From positions 10,124,001 to 10,188,000 of the forward strand of contig CM040103.1 in the NCBI GenBank assembly GCA_022496805.1: a DNA stretch of 64,000 nt. Direction: 5' to 3'. Below, piece after piece: positions 32,935-42,576 of the stretch. A model generated the notes under the pieces. That model was given only the letters and a program-made list of their open reading frames with translations. It did not search any database and had not been told where the DNA came from. This stretch comes from Pohlia nutans (lineage: Eukaryota > Streptophyta > Bryopsida > Bryales > Mniaceae). The translations under genes were made by a program, and so were the position numbers. Positions within the stretch are counted from its first letter, which is position 1; each line of letters starts with the position of its first letter.

Positions 32935-35900
32935 CTAAGTATTTTCCTGCAACAGCTCCTTCTCTAGTTGTGGAATGAAGACCTTCTCTACCATGGGCTC
33001 ATACTTGGCTGCTTTTCTCAGAAGTTCCAACGCCTCCACCTTCCGTCCTTCTTGACTGAGAACACTGTGGATCATAGGCACATAAAAATGTGTTAGACAT
33101 TTAATTAACCCTTTAACGTACCGACCCTTTGAACACAAGTAGATGCTAGCCTCAAAAATAGATATTAGCATGGCTTAGATGTACATAATGTGTACATGAG
33201 AGGACCATTGCAAGCGTAAAATCTACCGAACAAATTTGACAGACTTGCATTTGGAGGCCTCTCCAATATTATCAATATCTCCCCATCACAAGAGATTTAC
33301 TTTAAAATTGGTAGAGATATAATAAGCTAGCAAAGGCGACTTGGATGAAAGTCATCCGAGATTGAATGAGAAAGTTAGAAGGCTTTGAATCTGTTCACGA
33401 TCTAAACGTTGGGACGTTTAGGGGTTAACCCCCGGAGGACAAAGAATTCATGGTTTTAAAATGACATTTTAATTTACCATATTGTGGAAAAGTATAATTT
33501 AGATGGGACCAAATTTTGTACATTGTTCATAAAAAAAAGTAATTTGAACAAAAGGAAGTCCACATAGGAGCTACTCAACTACTAAAAAAAAACACACGGA
33601 GAACTCAGGCTAAAAGAAAATTGCATCGAGTGAAACCATTTACAGTAAAGGATTTATTGATGGAAGGCAAGGTGCGATAGCCAAATGAACAGTACATAAT
33701 ATTGACAGCCAACTGAATAAGAACGACGACATGGTCCTTTTGACCAAGACAGAGACTTCAACGAAGACAAATCAAAATAGGAAAAAAATCTGCCCGTACT
33801 AATTAACAACTTTTGGATCCACCAGTCGTTGGAATGCAATCAAACTACAGTACAACTCGACCAAAAGCATCGACAGCTGAATTTAGGGGACATCCAATAT
33901 TAACCCTTATCATGTTTTTAGTAGTAGTTTTGAGTAGGTTCTATATGGACTTTATTTTTGTTTAAATTTATTTTATTTTTGATCAATATATGCAATGTTC
34001 TTCACTGATTTTGGTGATATAAAATTTGGCCCTATCTCGATTATATTTTTCGATTGAATTTGTCGTTTTAAAATCGTGAATCCTTGGTCCTTTAGGGGTT
34101 AAGCACATTAAAAAAAAAAGAAAAAAAAAAAGGGTTTAGTGCAACGTGCCTGCTGAGAGCGATGCATGCTTTGAAGTATCGGTGTTGTGAGAGCGGATCC
34201 TGAGGTACGTCCATTTCCGAAAATACAGACATAATTTCAAGTGCTTCTGACCTTTTGCCCTGCATGAGATTTTCATGGTTTTTAAATGACCATATTTGTG
34301 AAAAGTATGATTCAGAGAGGGCTACATTTTATATCACCAGAATCAACGAAGAGCATTGCATGTGTTGGTCAAAAAAGAAACGAAAATCGAACGAAAGAAA
34401 GTGCAAAAACATGAGGCCTAATTTGAGTCTTTTAGGGGTCAAATATGTATAGGGACGGAGTATACCAGTTTAAAGAGTGCCACTCCAGCTCCTAGAGATG
34501 CAGCAATGATCAATTCTTTTTCCTTGGTCTGCAACACAAGGACATCAAAATGAGCATTTTGATCATCTGCGTTCAGATCTCGATTTGTAAGAACTCAATA
34601 TTGGTAAACCTGCAACAAATATGAGTGTTTTCTTACTACACTAAATTTGTGATTTAGGGCCGCTTCACACTATGGCCGTCCAAGTCAAGAGGCCGTGGGA
34701 TTGAGTGGCCAAATTTTGTTGAGAGTCCAAAGAAATGGGCTGAAAATAGGCAATAAAAATCTAGTTTTTATTTTTTATGAAAAGGAATCGACGGCCTCTT
34801 GACCATAGTTTGGGTTTGTATTCCCGTTCGACCCAAACTTCCTTCTAGAGTCTGTCAACCATGGTCAAAAAGTGTTGCCATGTAGGCATTTTGAAGGGCG
34901 ACAACTTTTGGACTTTGGCCTCTAGTGTGAAGGTTCGAGAGGCCGAATTCTTGATTTCTTGCAATCCAATTGGTGGAAATCAACGGCCTCTTGACCTTCG
35001 GCCATAATGTGAAGCGGCCCTTAGTGTTCATCAAAAATTGATATCTTTTACCACAATTCGTTCAAAGGTGAGCAGAGCTGTACACATGAGTTTGCCAATT
35101 GTCATTCCGAGTGCCATGTTCCTTCCAGATGATGAGAATGACATGAGCTGGCACGCCATGTTTATTATGAAGTTGCCATTCGACATTGGAACACTACATC
35201 CAAAACGTTTACTTGAAGTTTTAAATTTATGAAAGGGGAGTCAAGAAAATGCACCTTCTGTAAAACAAGGCCATGATACTCCGAAGCCTTCAACCACAGT
35301 TGCCTCCCGGAGTAGATCTTGCCCAATGCAAACAAGGCTTCTACTTTATCAGGAAACTTCTCCACAGTATGACTGCAAAAGCATATCAACAAATGAACAA
35401 AAATCACCTCCTCTAATCGTAAAACAGCCTTCTTATTGCACATGAAAGTCAAGAATTCAATGTAAATTGAACTCAACAATACTATCTGAGTTAGAGTCTC
35501 ACTGAAGGACTTCAAGAGCTTCGTCTTCCTTCTGCACAGCGACGCAGTTTGCTGCTAACTGACAAGGGAAAAAATAAAATCAGGCACACTTGTAAACAGG
35601 ACGTATTTACAGAACCAGAGGAATGCAATTCGATTTATTTATTTACTTTTTCCAGCAATTTATTCACATGACTTTTGGATACCAAAAAAATGGAGAAATA
35701 AGGCTTCTAGTGGTCAGAAGTAACTTACCACAAGAAGATCATCTGAACTCGTGTTTTCAATTGCCTCCATCTTCAGTGAGCTTGTTTTTTCAGGAGAAGG
35801 CGATGGTGAGGAACTTCTCAGTTTGGACAGCTCTGTAAGTGAAGGCAAGCCCAGCGATGCGCGTACACTTGGCTGTCGAAGTGCAACTGTCTGCACACAA

Positions 35901-38900
35901 AAAAAGTAAAGGCACATCAAATATCTTAAAACCTTGTCTTGCTCCACTTCACAGAGCTTTTACGCTACCAAGAAAAGCAAGAAAACAGGCTTGAATTTCC
36001 GCATAAAGACAATATTAGATCCATATACTAAAGCAATACTCCCTCTGTCCGGAAATGACTGTCCAAGTTTTTGGGCAAGTTTTCACTTAACCCTTAAAGG
36101 GCTGATGGGGATAGTAGATACATTGGCGTATATTTGACATTTGTTGTAAATAGAAAGTTTCAAATTGAGACCCCAATAGCTCATTAAAACCATGTCGACA
36201 TGAATTCTAACTGCACTTTTAATCTTAAACCCATAGGAGGTCTGGAGCCATGCCAAATACAATGGGATATTGTTGTATAATACTTGTCGGAAAGGGCTCT
36301 CTAGACCTCTAAGGGTTAATGCATTTATTTATTTTTCCAAAAAACGACCGTCTCAGTACTTGAAAAATGGTCTATCTTTAATAGTAGTACTGGATTGTAG
36401 TTTTTGTGTCACTCTCATTGTCCACGTGGACAGGGTTAACGTTTGAAGTATTCAACATAGGACAATTATATTGTAACAAAAAATGCCAAAAACTAGGACA
36501 ATTATTGCCAGACAGAAGGAGCATTGTGATTAAAAAAATTTGGTGGCACCACATTTAGTGGCTCTAACAAAACACAGAGAGCAATACATATTTCAGAGTC
36601 ATGTCATCAGTAAGGACATATGGGTGTGCAGTAATACCTGAGCAAGACTGCAGCAATTGTTTGTGATCCAGTACATGAATACACCCTGAAAAAAAAAAGA
36701 CGAGCTTACAGATCGAGTATGACAAAGTTCCCAGAGAAAAGGCATCTTTTTCCCATCTATAATAAGAAAACTATCGATTAATAATATGAAGATGCTAAGT
36801 ACCTGTGGAAGGTAAAACCCAAAAATAAATGCTGGGATGGTAGCAGCCTCCAACCACCATTTGTAAAACTGCTCACAGGAATTCCAAAACAACACAGAAC
36901 TCCCTTGATATCTGTAGAAGATTTTGCTAATACACAAAAACTAATTCAAAAACAGAAAGAACCAGTTCTCTACATAAAATAAAATAAAATAAAATATACA
37001 AGAAGATCATCAATCGATTGTATACCTTCATAACAGTACCCATGACTCCTTTCTGTTCCCCCATACCTTTGAAGGACAACTACTGCAATCAAGCCCATCC
37101 GTATGGGCCAGAAAATCCCACACCACAGACGTCAATTAGAAAGGATCATTTGTACAAGATTTTAAGAACATATATACTATGATTGGAGAAAAGGATTATC
37201 TATGAATTACCTCTTTTCAAACACTTCTTAATTCCCAAACACAGAAAAGCTTCCGGGTTAATAAATGAAAGAGCTAGGTGGAAGAGAATTGGCACCAATA
37301 ACGGCAACTTCTAAAAGAGGAATCTCATGACTTAGGAAAAAAAATCAGGATTTACCAATAGGAAGCTTTACAAACATGATTGATTACATTTGAAAAACAG
37401 GATGTAAAATAGCACCTGCACATTTGTGAAGTAAGTAGCGGCCACAATGACTGGAAAGAGCGCCCCCAAGGCACCTTGGACCGGCACTGTTAGGTCAGTA
37501 AACCACAGAATCCCCCCCTGCAAAATGAACTTCAATCATCAGTTGGGGGAAACAGCAACAACAACAACAACAAAAGATGACCTAAACACACTGATTGAAT
37601 CACAGGGAAGATACTACAGAACTCCAAATGGTACTCAGAATGGATAACAACTAGCCGAAGTTGCTTGTTGAATGATATATCAAGGCAAAGAAATTTACAG
37701 TATCAAAACCCGGGTGTGCAGCCATTGCCATTTGCCGAACAGAGACAATCCAGTATATGAAAAGAGGAACCTGTAAAATCCGTATAACACCCGTAAGATA
37801 GTAAAAATTCTCTGGGTAACCAACTTCCATGCTCTCCTCAAGATTGATGGTGACAAATTACCCTACGTAAGGGTCCAATTCAGACATTCAGAACTTCACT
37901 AAAAGAAAACTTGGTAAAACAAAACTGCACAAGTTTGTCATGTACTCCCTCTGTCCCATAAAAAGACCATGAAAACTACTCTACTGCGGAGTAGTTTTCA
38001 TATTCTTATTATGGGCCAGGAGTACAAGTTTTTTAGGCCACCTTGGACTGCAGGTGTAAAACACGTGCAGAATCTTCATTTGCTCATTGCAAGTGCAATT
38101 TTTGGAATTAGGAGGCGTAATATAGATTTAGAGCTCGTCTAACAAAACAGAACTAGAGGTTGGAGAATCATAAGACCTGGATGAGGGGAACAGCAATAAG
38201 CCAAGCTGGGCTGGGTGCTCCGAGTTCGCGTCGTCGCTTGGTGAAAATTCGGTATTGGGAGGCTAAAGTCTGTCCAGAGCCCGGAGGAGGAACAGGTGGT
38301 GGCACTGCAATTCCTTAAAACGATAATTAGCAACAAAATTACATTCTCCCTCCGTCCCAAAGTTATTGTCCAACTTGTTGGCTTGGTATTTCTTTGAGCC
38401 AATTTCATTGATCATATTGTCAGAAACATGATTAAAAAAGGTTCCAAATTATGTCACTAGAATGATTGAAGAACATTGCTTGTGTTCATTGCAACCTAAA
38501 TAAATTAGCCACAAGGAAGTATTTTTTTGACCTCCTTAAAAAAGCACTTTCAAACATGACTTTCAAACATGACAATAACTTTGGGATGGAGGGAGTACCA
38601 AGAAACGGTCATGCGCCTAACACACAAAAATTCATAAGATACTTCATAAAATGCTCAAAATAATTCATTAAGTGCTCATAAAATGCTTCCATGCTTACAA
38701 GTTAAAGAGCTCAAAAAATACAAGCGCTTACATTGGCTCCCAAGACGGGCGAAGAGGGATGCTTTTCGCAACTGAGTGACTGTCAGTGGAAAAAGAGCCA
38801 CACGCAGTGCCAGTGTGGATCCGATGATAGTGAGCCACCTGCAAGCGTGACAACATTAACCAAGAATTGAAAAGGCCAATTCAATTGATCATATTGCGAA

Positions 38901-40431
38901 AAATATAATTTAGATGGGACCAAATTTTATATCACCAAGAACATTGCATGTATTGATCAGAAAAAAAAAAAAAAAAAAATTGAACAAAAGAAACTCCACA
39001 TAGGACCTACTCAAAACTGCTTAAAACAACGTGAGGCTCAATTTGGGCTTAATTCTTGGTCCTTCAGGGGTTAAAAGGGCCCTGATGATGTAATCAATCA
39101 AAATGAGATTTTGTGCTTCATTCTCAATCAAATGTTTTGAGTGTGATATCTTGTTGAAAAGCTTCTATTTATTAATCATTTCTGTATCAAATCTTGTGGG
39201 TGGTAGCTTGTTGAAACAATACGCTTCTAACAAGCTATTACCCATGTTCTTCAATATTGAGATTATAGCGACCAATTGGAGGCTTTTATTCCCAAAATTC
39301 CGGTTTAACCCAGGATTCATGGTTTTAAAATAACAAATTTTCCGATCATATTGTGGAAAATATAATTCAGATGGGCCTAAATTTTATATCGCCAGAATCA
39401 GTGCAGAACATTGCATGTGTTGATCAAAAGCACAAATTAATCTGAACAAAAGGAAGTCTACATAAGACCTACTCAGAACTGCTAAGAAAAAACATGAGAC
39501 CCAATTCAGGCTTCTTGGTCCTTTAGGGGTCAAGAAATCATCAAACTAGGGTGAATTCTAGAAAAGAATTTTAATCAATCAATGAGCTCGTAACCCTGAT
39601 CGACCAACAAGAGAAGGAAAATTCAAAATTCCCTGACGTACTTACCAAGGTACTTGTGTGACAGTTATCAAATGAGGGTGAATTCTAGAAAAGCATTTTA
39701 ATTAATACATGAGCTCGTCAACATCAGCGAAGGTTTCAACAAGTGCCCAACAAGAGTAGGAAAATTCAAAAATTCAAAATTCCTTGACGTACTTACCAAG
39801 GCACTTGTTGTGTGACAGTTATCAAACTAGGGTGAATTCTAGACAAGGATTTTAATTAATCAATGAGCTCGTAAATCTGATCGTTTCAACAAGTGGCCAA
39901 CAAGAGTAGGAAAATTCAAAATTTCAAAATTTCTTGACGTACTTACCAAGGCAATTGTGTGACAGTTTGAAACCGATCGAGCGTGACAACAATTGCATCC
40001 ACCGGCACCTGCAATGTGCTCCAAAATGCACTACTACTCCCTCCGCCTGCCTCATTAACCATTCCATCATTAGGATTTAGGGTTTTGGCATCATTAATTA
40101 CGCTTGTTAACCTAATTTCCTCCATGTCCACTTTGCTCTCCTGCCACGGGAATGCTTCCTGCTCCACACCATTAGGGTTTAGGGTTTTGGCATCGTCGTC
40201 CTCCTCCCGAATCAATGTTGGATCCTCAGGAGGCTGGATTGCCGAATTGGTTCTTCTCCACCACGAGAACTCTCGAGTTCCGAAAACCCCACCATAATAG
40301 CTAGGATTTAAGTTCAAGGAGGGCACATTATTCACAAAAGGGTGGGAGCCTGCAAAAGGGTGTGATGACGAGGAAATCACACGTCGCATGATCGCTGCGA
40401 CGTGCGGCCGACACCGATTCGTGAAAGCCAT
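32935..40431 (-). CDS. OXA2: Mitochondrial OXA2-type membrane insertase with TPR domain
   Basis: Fifteen exons join in frame to 601 aa: 40431-39947, 38838-38732, 38304-38177, 37770-37699, 37517-37416, 37310-37211, 37082-37067, 36911-36803, 36685-36638, 35890-35729, 35558-35503, 35372-35255, 34528-34466, 34259-34150, 33064-32935. The start is an Arg-rich, Ser-rich presequence (MAFTNRCRPHVAAIMRRV), as expected for mitochondrial import. The YidC/Oxa1/Alb3 core spans about residues 140-395: LPWWLTIIGST and ALRVALFPLTV, then PSPAWLIAVPLIQVPLFIYW, then GGILWFTDLTVP, and finally FGFYLPQGVFMYWITNN. The C-terminus (about 443-601) is helical and TPR-like (DKVEALFALGKIYSGR, RKVEALELLRKAAKYEP), the mark of plant OXA2 as against OXA1. 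Family role: inserts proteins into the inner mitochondrial membrane. Intron 14 uses a GC donor, and exon 7 is only 16 nt. Introns 1, 4-6 and 10-14 were placed by splice signals plus phase. At least nine transposon copies lie in the introns. Confidence 0.9.
33109..33424 (+). mobile_element. TTAA-flanked MITE, family 4, complete (316 bp), in OXA2 intron 14
   Basis: Starts CCCTTTAACGTACCGACC after TTAA (33105-33108) and ends GTTGGGACGTTTAGGGG before TTAA (33425-33428). The other complete family member (56211-56532) splits a U2 snRNA-like gene. Interior marks: 'gaacacaagtagatgctagcct', 'catttggaggcctctcc', 'catctccccatcacaag'-like, 'gatgaaagtcatcc'. Confidence 0.9.
33429..33612 (+). mobile_element. 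Family 5 TTAA element, right-truncated, in OXA2 intron 14
   Basis: Begins CCCCCGGAGGACAAAG, sharing the TTAA at 33425-33428 with the preceding family 4 element. The family 5 body follows ('attcatggttttaaaatgac', 'tagatgggaccaaattttg', 'aacaaaaggaagtcc'). The right terminus is absent. Confidence 0.7.
33904..34098 (-). mobile_element. TTAA-flanked MITE, family 5, inverted (195 bp), in OXA2 intron 14
   Basis: Starts CCCTTATCATGTTTTTAG after TTAA (33900-33903) and ends CTTGGTCCTTTAGGGG before TTAA (34099-34102). It is the reverse complement of the family 5 body. Confidence 0.8.
34262..34437 (+). mobile_element. Family 5 TTAA element nearly filling OXA2 intron 13
   Basis: The family 5 body ('tttcatggtttttaaatgac', 'tatatcaccagaatcaacg', 'gcattgcatgtgttggtc') ends GTCTTTTAGGGG followed by TCAA (34438-34441). 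Intron 13 is 34465-34260, so its 3' splice site coincides with the degraded left end of the element. Confidence 0.7.
34657..35020 (+). mobile_element. Tourist-like MITE (364 bp) in OXA2 intron 12
   Basis: Termini GGGCCGCTTCACACTATGGCC and GGCCATAATGTGAAGCGGCCC (each 21 bp, quoted here in two overlapping parts: GGGCCGCTTCACACTA... and ...GTGAAGCGGCCC) are inverted repeats. TTA is duplicated on both sides (34654-34656 and 35021-35023), as for PIF/Harbinger-type MITEs. Non-coding. Confidence 0.85.
36039..36521 (+). mobile_element. Stowaway MITE with a nested TTAA element, in OXA2 intron 9
   Basis: Left end CTCCCTCTGTCCGG preceded by TA (36037-36038). Right end CCAGACAGAAGGAG followed by CA. The termini match the plant Stowaway consensus. 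The element is lengthened by a 225-bp TTAA element at 36091-36315. Confidence 0.8.
36091..36315 (+). mobile_element. TTAA-flanked element, family 7 (225 bp), inside a Stowaway
   Basis: Starts CCCTTAAAGGGCTGATGG after TTAA (36087-36090) and ends GACCTCTAAGGG before TTAA (36316-36319). Only member of this family seen in the window. It post-dates the Stowaway insertion. Confidence 0.75.
37945..38022 (+). mobile_element. Short Stowaway MITE (78 bp) in OXA2 intron 3
   Basis: CTCCCTCTGTCCCATAA at the left and TTATGGGCCAGGAG at the right are inverted repeats, with TA on both sides. The middle folds back ('aaaactactc'/'gagtagtttt'). Confidence 0.8.
38346..38595 (+). mobile_element. Stowaway MITE (250 bp) in OXA2 intron 2
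   Basis: CTCCCTCCGTCCCAAAG at the left and CTTTGGGATGGAGGGAG at the right pair over the whole 17 bp but for one base. TA follows the right end and TT precedes the left. Confidence 0.85.
38862..39070 (+). mobile_element. Family 5 TTAA element, left end degraded, in OXA2 intron 1
   Basis: The body ('tagatgggaccaaatttt', 'aacattgcatgtattgatc', 'tgggcttaattcttggtcc') ends GGTCCTTCAGGGG with TTAA at 39071-39074. The left TTAA is not recognisable. Confidence 0.7.
39309..39529 (+). mobile_element. Family 5 TTAA element (221 bp) in OXA2 intron 1
   Basis: Starts CCCAGGATTCATGG after TTAA (39305-39308) and ends TGGTCCTTTAGGGG before TCAA (39530-39533), a one-base decay of TTAA. The left TIR has lost its CTAAA. 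Confidence 0.8.
39537..39975. repeat. Three tandem copies spanning the OXA2 exon 1/intron 1 boundary
   Basis: Units of about 128-155 bp start at 'gggtgaattctagaa' (39552, 39680, 39835). Each contains 'atgagctcgt', 'caacaagag-aggaaaattc' and 'tgacgtacttaccaaggYac'. The last words are the end of exon 1 and its GT donor on the minus strand. So intron 1 carries two extra copies of the donor, at 39645-39644 and 39796-39795, downstream of the real one at 39946-39945. Confidence 0.85.
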
Positions 40432-40435
40432 GAAA

Positions 40436-40575
40436 GTCCTAAACCCTAAACCCTCAATGTCTTACATCTTCAGTGCAACCAAACTTGTTGATGAAAATCA
40501 TTCTTCCTGCACAACGAGCTCCCCTTCGCAGAATATCAATACAGGTTCGTCTAAAACCCTAAACCCCAATTCAGT
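40436..40575 (-). promoter_or_regulatory. Telo-box words upstream of the OXA2 start
   Basis: AAACCCTAAACCC-type words occur at about 40440-40457 and 40556-40567 on the plus strand, just 5' of the minus-strand ATG. Related words sit inside exon 1 (about 40074-40090 and 40170-40186). Telo-boxes are common near plant translation and organelle-biogenesis genes. Their activity here is inferred. Confidence 0.4.
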
Positions 40576-40815
40576 ACAACTTGGGAAGTGCAAATTTGCG
40601 ACCCGGAATTGAAGAAAATCATTCTTCCTGCTTGCATGGAGAACCTTCCGTGACATCAAACTGTGTAAGACGCACAGTTCGGCAGAAGAAGAAGAATGTG
40701 CTGGACATGGGGCACTAATGTTCAATTCTAGGAACCATTATAGAATATTCCTGTTCTCACCTGCGCTTTTATCCAATTCAAAAAAAATGGACTGGCTCTC
40801 ACTGACTCCGTCTTA

Positions 40816-41176
40816 TGGTTGATTGTCCTAAAACCACCAACTTAAGGAATCTGGTCTATTTTTGGCAGTGCTAAATTCAAAAAAAGAATATGACCACATT
40901 CAAAATAGGTTTTGATGAGGATTGAAAAAATTTGCAACATCTAATTCACATTTGTCAATTTTATACAAAATTTCAAAGTGGAAAGTAACCTATGACCCAT
41001 ACATCACATACCAATTTTCTAAGTTCACACTTTATTGTTCTTAGACTGTCAACTATTTCTTTGCAATGCTTGGCATGCCATTGGTTTACTTGAATAGTGA
41101 AATTGGTGGTTTTGAGTATGAATTGTGGTGGTCCCAAGAAAGTTGTACATGGGGAGGTAGTGGTTTTAGGACATCC
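40816..41176 (+). mobile_element. MITE related to 18579-18975 (about 361 bp)
   Basis: The interior closely matches the 18.6-kb element ('ttttgatgaggattg', 'ccaatttYctaagttcac', 'ggcatgccattggt', 'aagaaagttgtac'). Its ends are a different inverted pair: 'gattgtcctaaaacca' and 'tggttttaggacatcc'. TA lies on both sides (40814-40815 and 41177-41178). Confidence 0.7.
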
Positions 41177-41780
41177 TACCTTATTACTTTGTGGTGCAGA
41201 CATTATTTTTATATGCATTCAACTCTACTTAAGAGTTTTCTACTACACGCATCTCTTTAAAACATGGATACAAGAAATGAAGTGGAATTAACTTGTAGAA
41301 AATTGTGGACTTTTTCCTCATTACACCTTTGAAGCATTGAAATTTCCTCCCACCTGGAGGGTATAAGAAGCATGGAATAATTTTGTTTCTTTACTTCACT
41401 TTCTTGATGTTTTAAGACAAGGTGACTAGTAGATAAAAGGGATGCATGTTGACTATGTTGACATGTACTTTTTATTTTATAACAAGCATCTAATTGCATA
41501 GATTGAATGCCCATTGCATTTCCTTCATGCACTCTACTCATCACCTTGAGCCTCCACATGTCCACTTAGCTAGTCGTGAAGTAATGTTGGTGTGAAATAT
41601 TTCACACCATCTATTGTAGAACCAAGGCAGAAACAATGCATGCACACGTTTTTGAAATCTCTCCAACATTAATTAATTCATCAGGCAACACACTCTCCTC
41701 CCAACTCATCACTAAGAAAAGTGTTAAGAAATGAACACCATTCCTAAAATTTGTCACAATTAGGTACTTCTACCTTACCA
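41177..41780. other. Intergenic between OXA2 and the PC-esterase-like gene
   Basis: No coding segment was recognised. A minus-strand frame at 41257-41565 (102 aa) shows no known motif. Confidence 0.35.
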
Positions 41781-41921
41781 AGGGCTTCTTTACACTAGAG
41801 GCCAGAAGCCGTAATGAAAGAAATTTCAGCCAATAGTAGGCCTGCAAACCGAAAAGACGAATTTCTCATTGGCTAGAATTTCTCTCCTCATGGCTTCTTG
41901 CCTCTAGTGTAAAGAGGCCCT
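41781..41921. mobile_element. Short TIR MITE (141 bp)
   Basis: AGGGCTTCTTTACACTAGAG at the left pairs with CTCTAGTGTAAAGAGGCCCT at the right, continuing inward (GCC/GGC and AGAAGCC/GGCTTCT). It resembles the 34657-35020 ends. The target duplication is unclear (CAA/TAA). Confidence 0.8.
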
Positions 41922-42077
41922 AAAGCAAACTGATGATTGAAAAAAAATGTTCAAACAATCAAATTATTTCTGAATTAGAAACCAGAGAAAGAGAATATTC
42001 CATCATTATCTGGAAAATAGGGTTTAGCCAAGAGACCTCGTTTGGACCTTCGATTCCGGTACTATCACGCATCATAA

Positions 42078-42261
42078 GGGCCGACTTCCATGTAAAGGGG
42101 GCAGTGGGTGGCGGGTCCTAAAAAGGAGGAAGCTCCACCAAAATGGGTGGAAACAAGAGGATTCTAGAGTATAAATTTCATTTGTACCGAAATGGGTGGA
42201 GCATGGGTGGTTCTTGAGACCTCAATTCTTGTCTTCTAGTCCCTTACATGGAAGTCCGCCC
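42078..42261. mobile_element. Tourist-like MITE (184 bp)
   Basis: GGGCCGACTTCCATGTAAAG pairs with CCCTTACATGGAAGTCCGCCC-type right end, and TAA is duplicated on both sides (42075-42077 and 42262-42264). It lies in the upstream region of the PC-esterase-like gene. Confidence 0.85.
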
Positions 42262-42576
42262 TAAGACCTGCACTTGTTCAGTTTTAGGGTTTTTTCTTGG
42301 ACCTCGTCGGGATTGCAGATTTGTTGCTGTAGAACTCGAGCCCAATTTCGGAAGCCTGATCGTAGTTTTCCTTTTGGAGAAAATCGCATTTCGTTTCCAT
42401 GTCGTCACAGAAATCAACCAAATCTTCAGAGTGACATGAATTCGCAAGGCGAGTTTTGCTATTGAGATGTAACCCTAGAATGGATCAAAAACCGCCATGG
42501 CCAGCATTCGTTGTTTTGAAAACACGGCAATTAGATAGCTGACGGACATGAATGAATTTTCATTCCGGAGTAGGCG

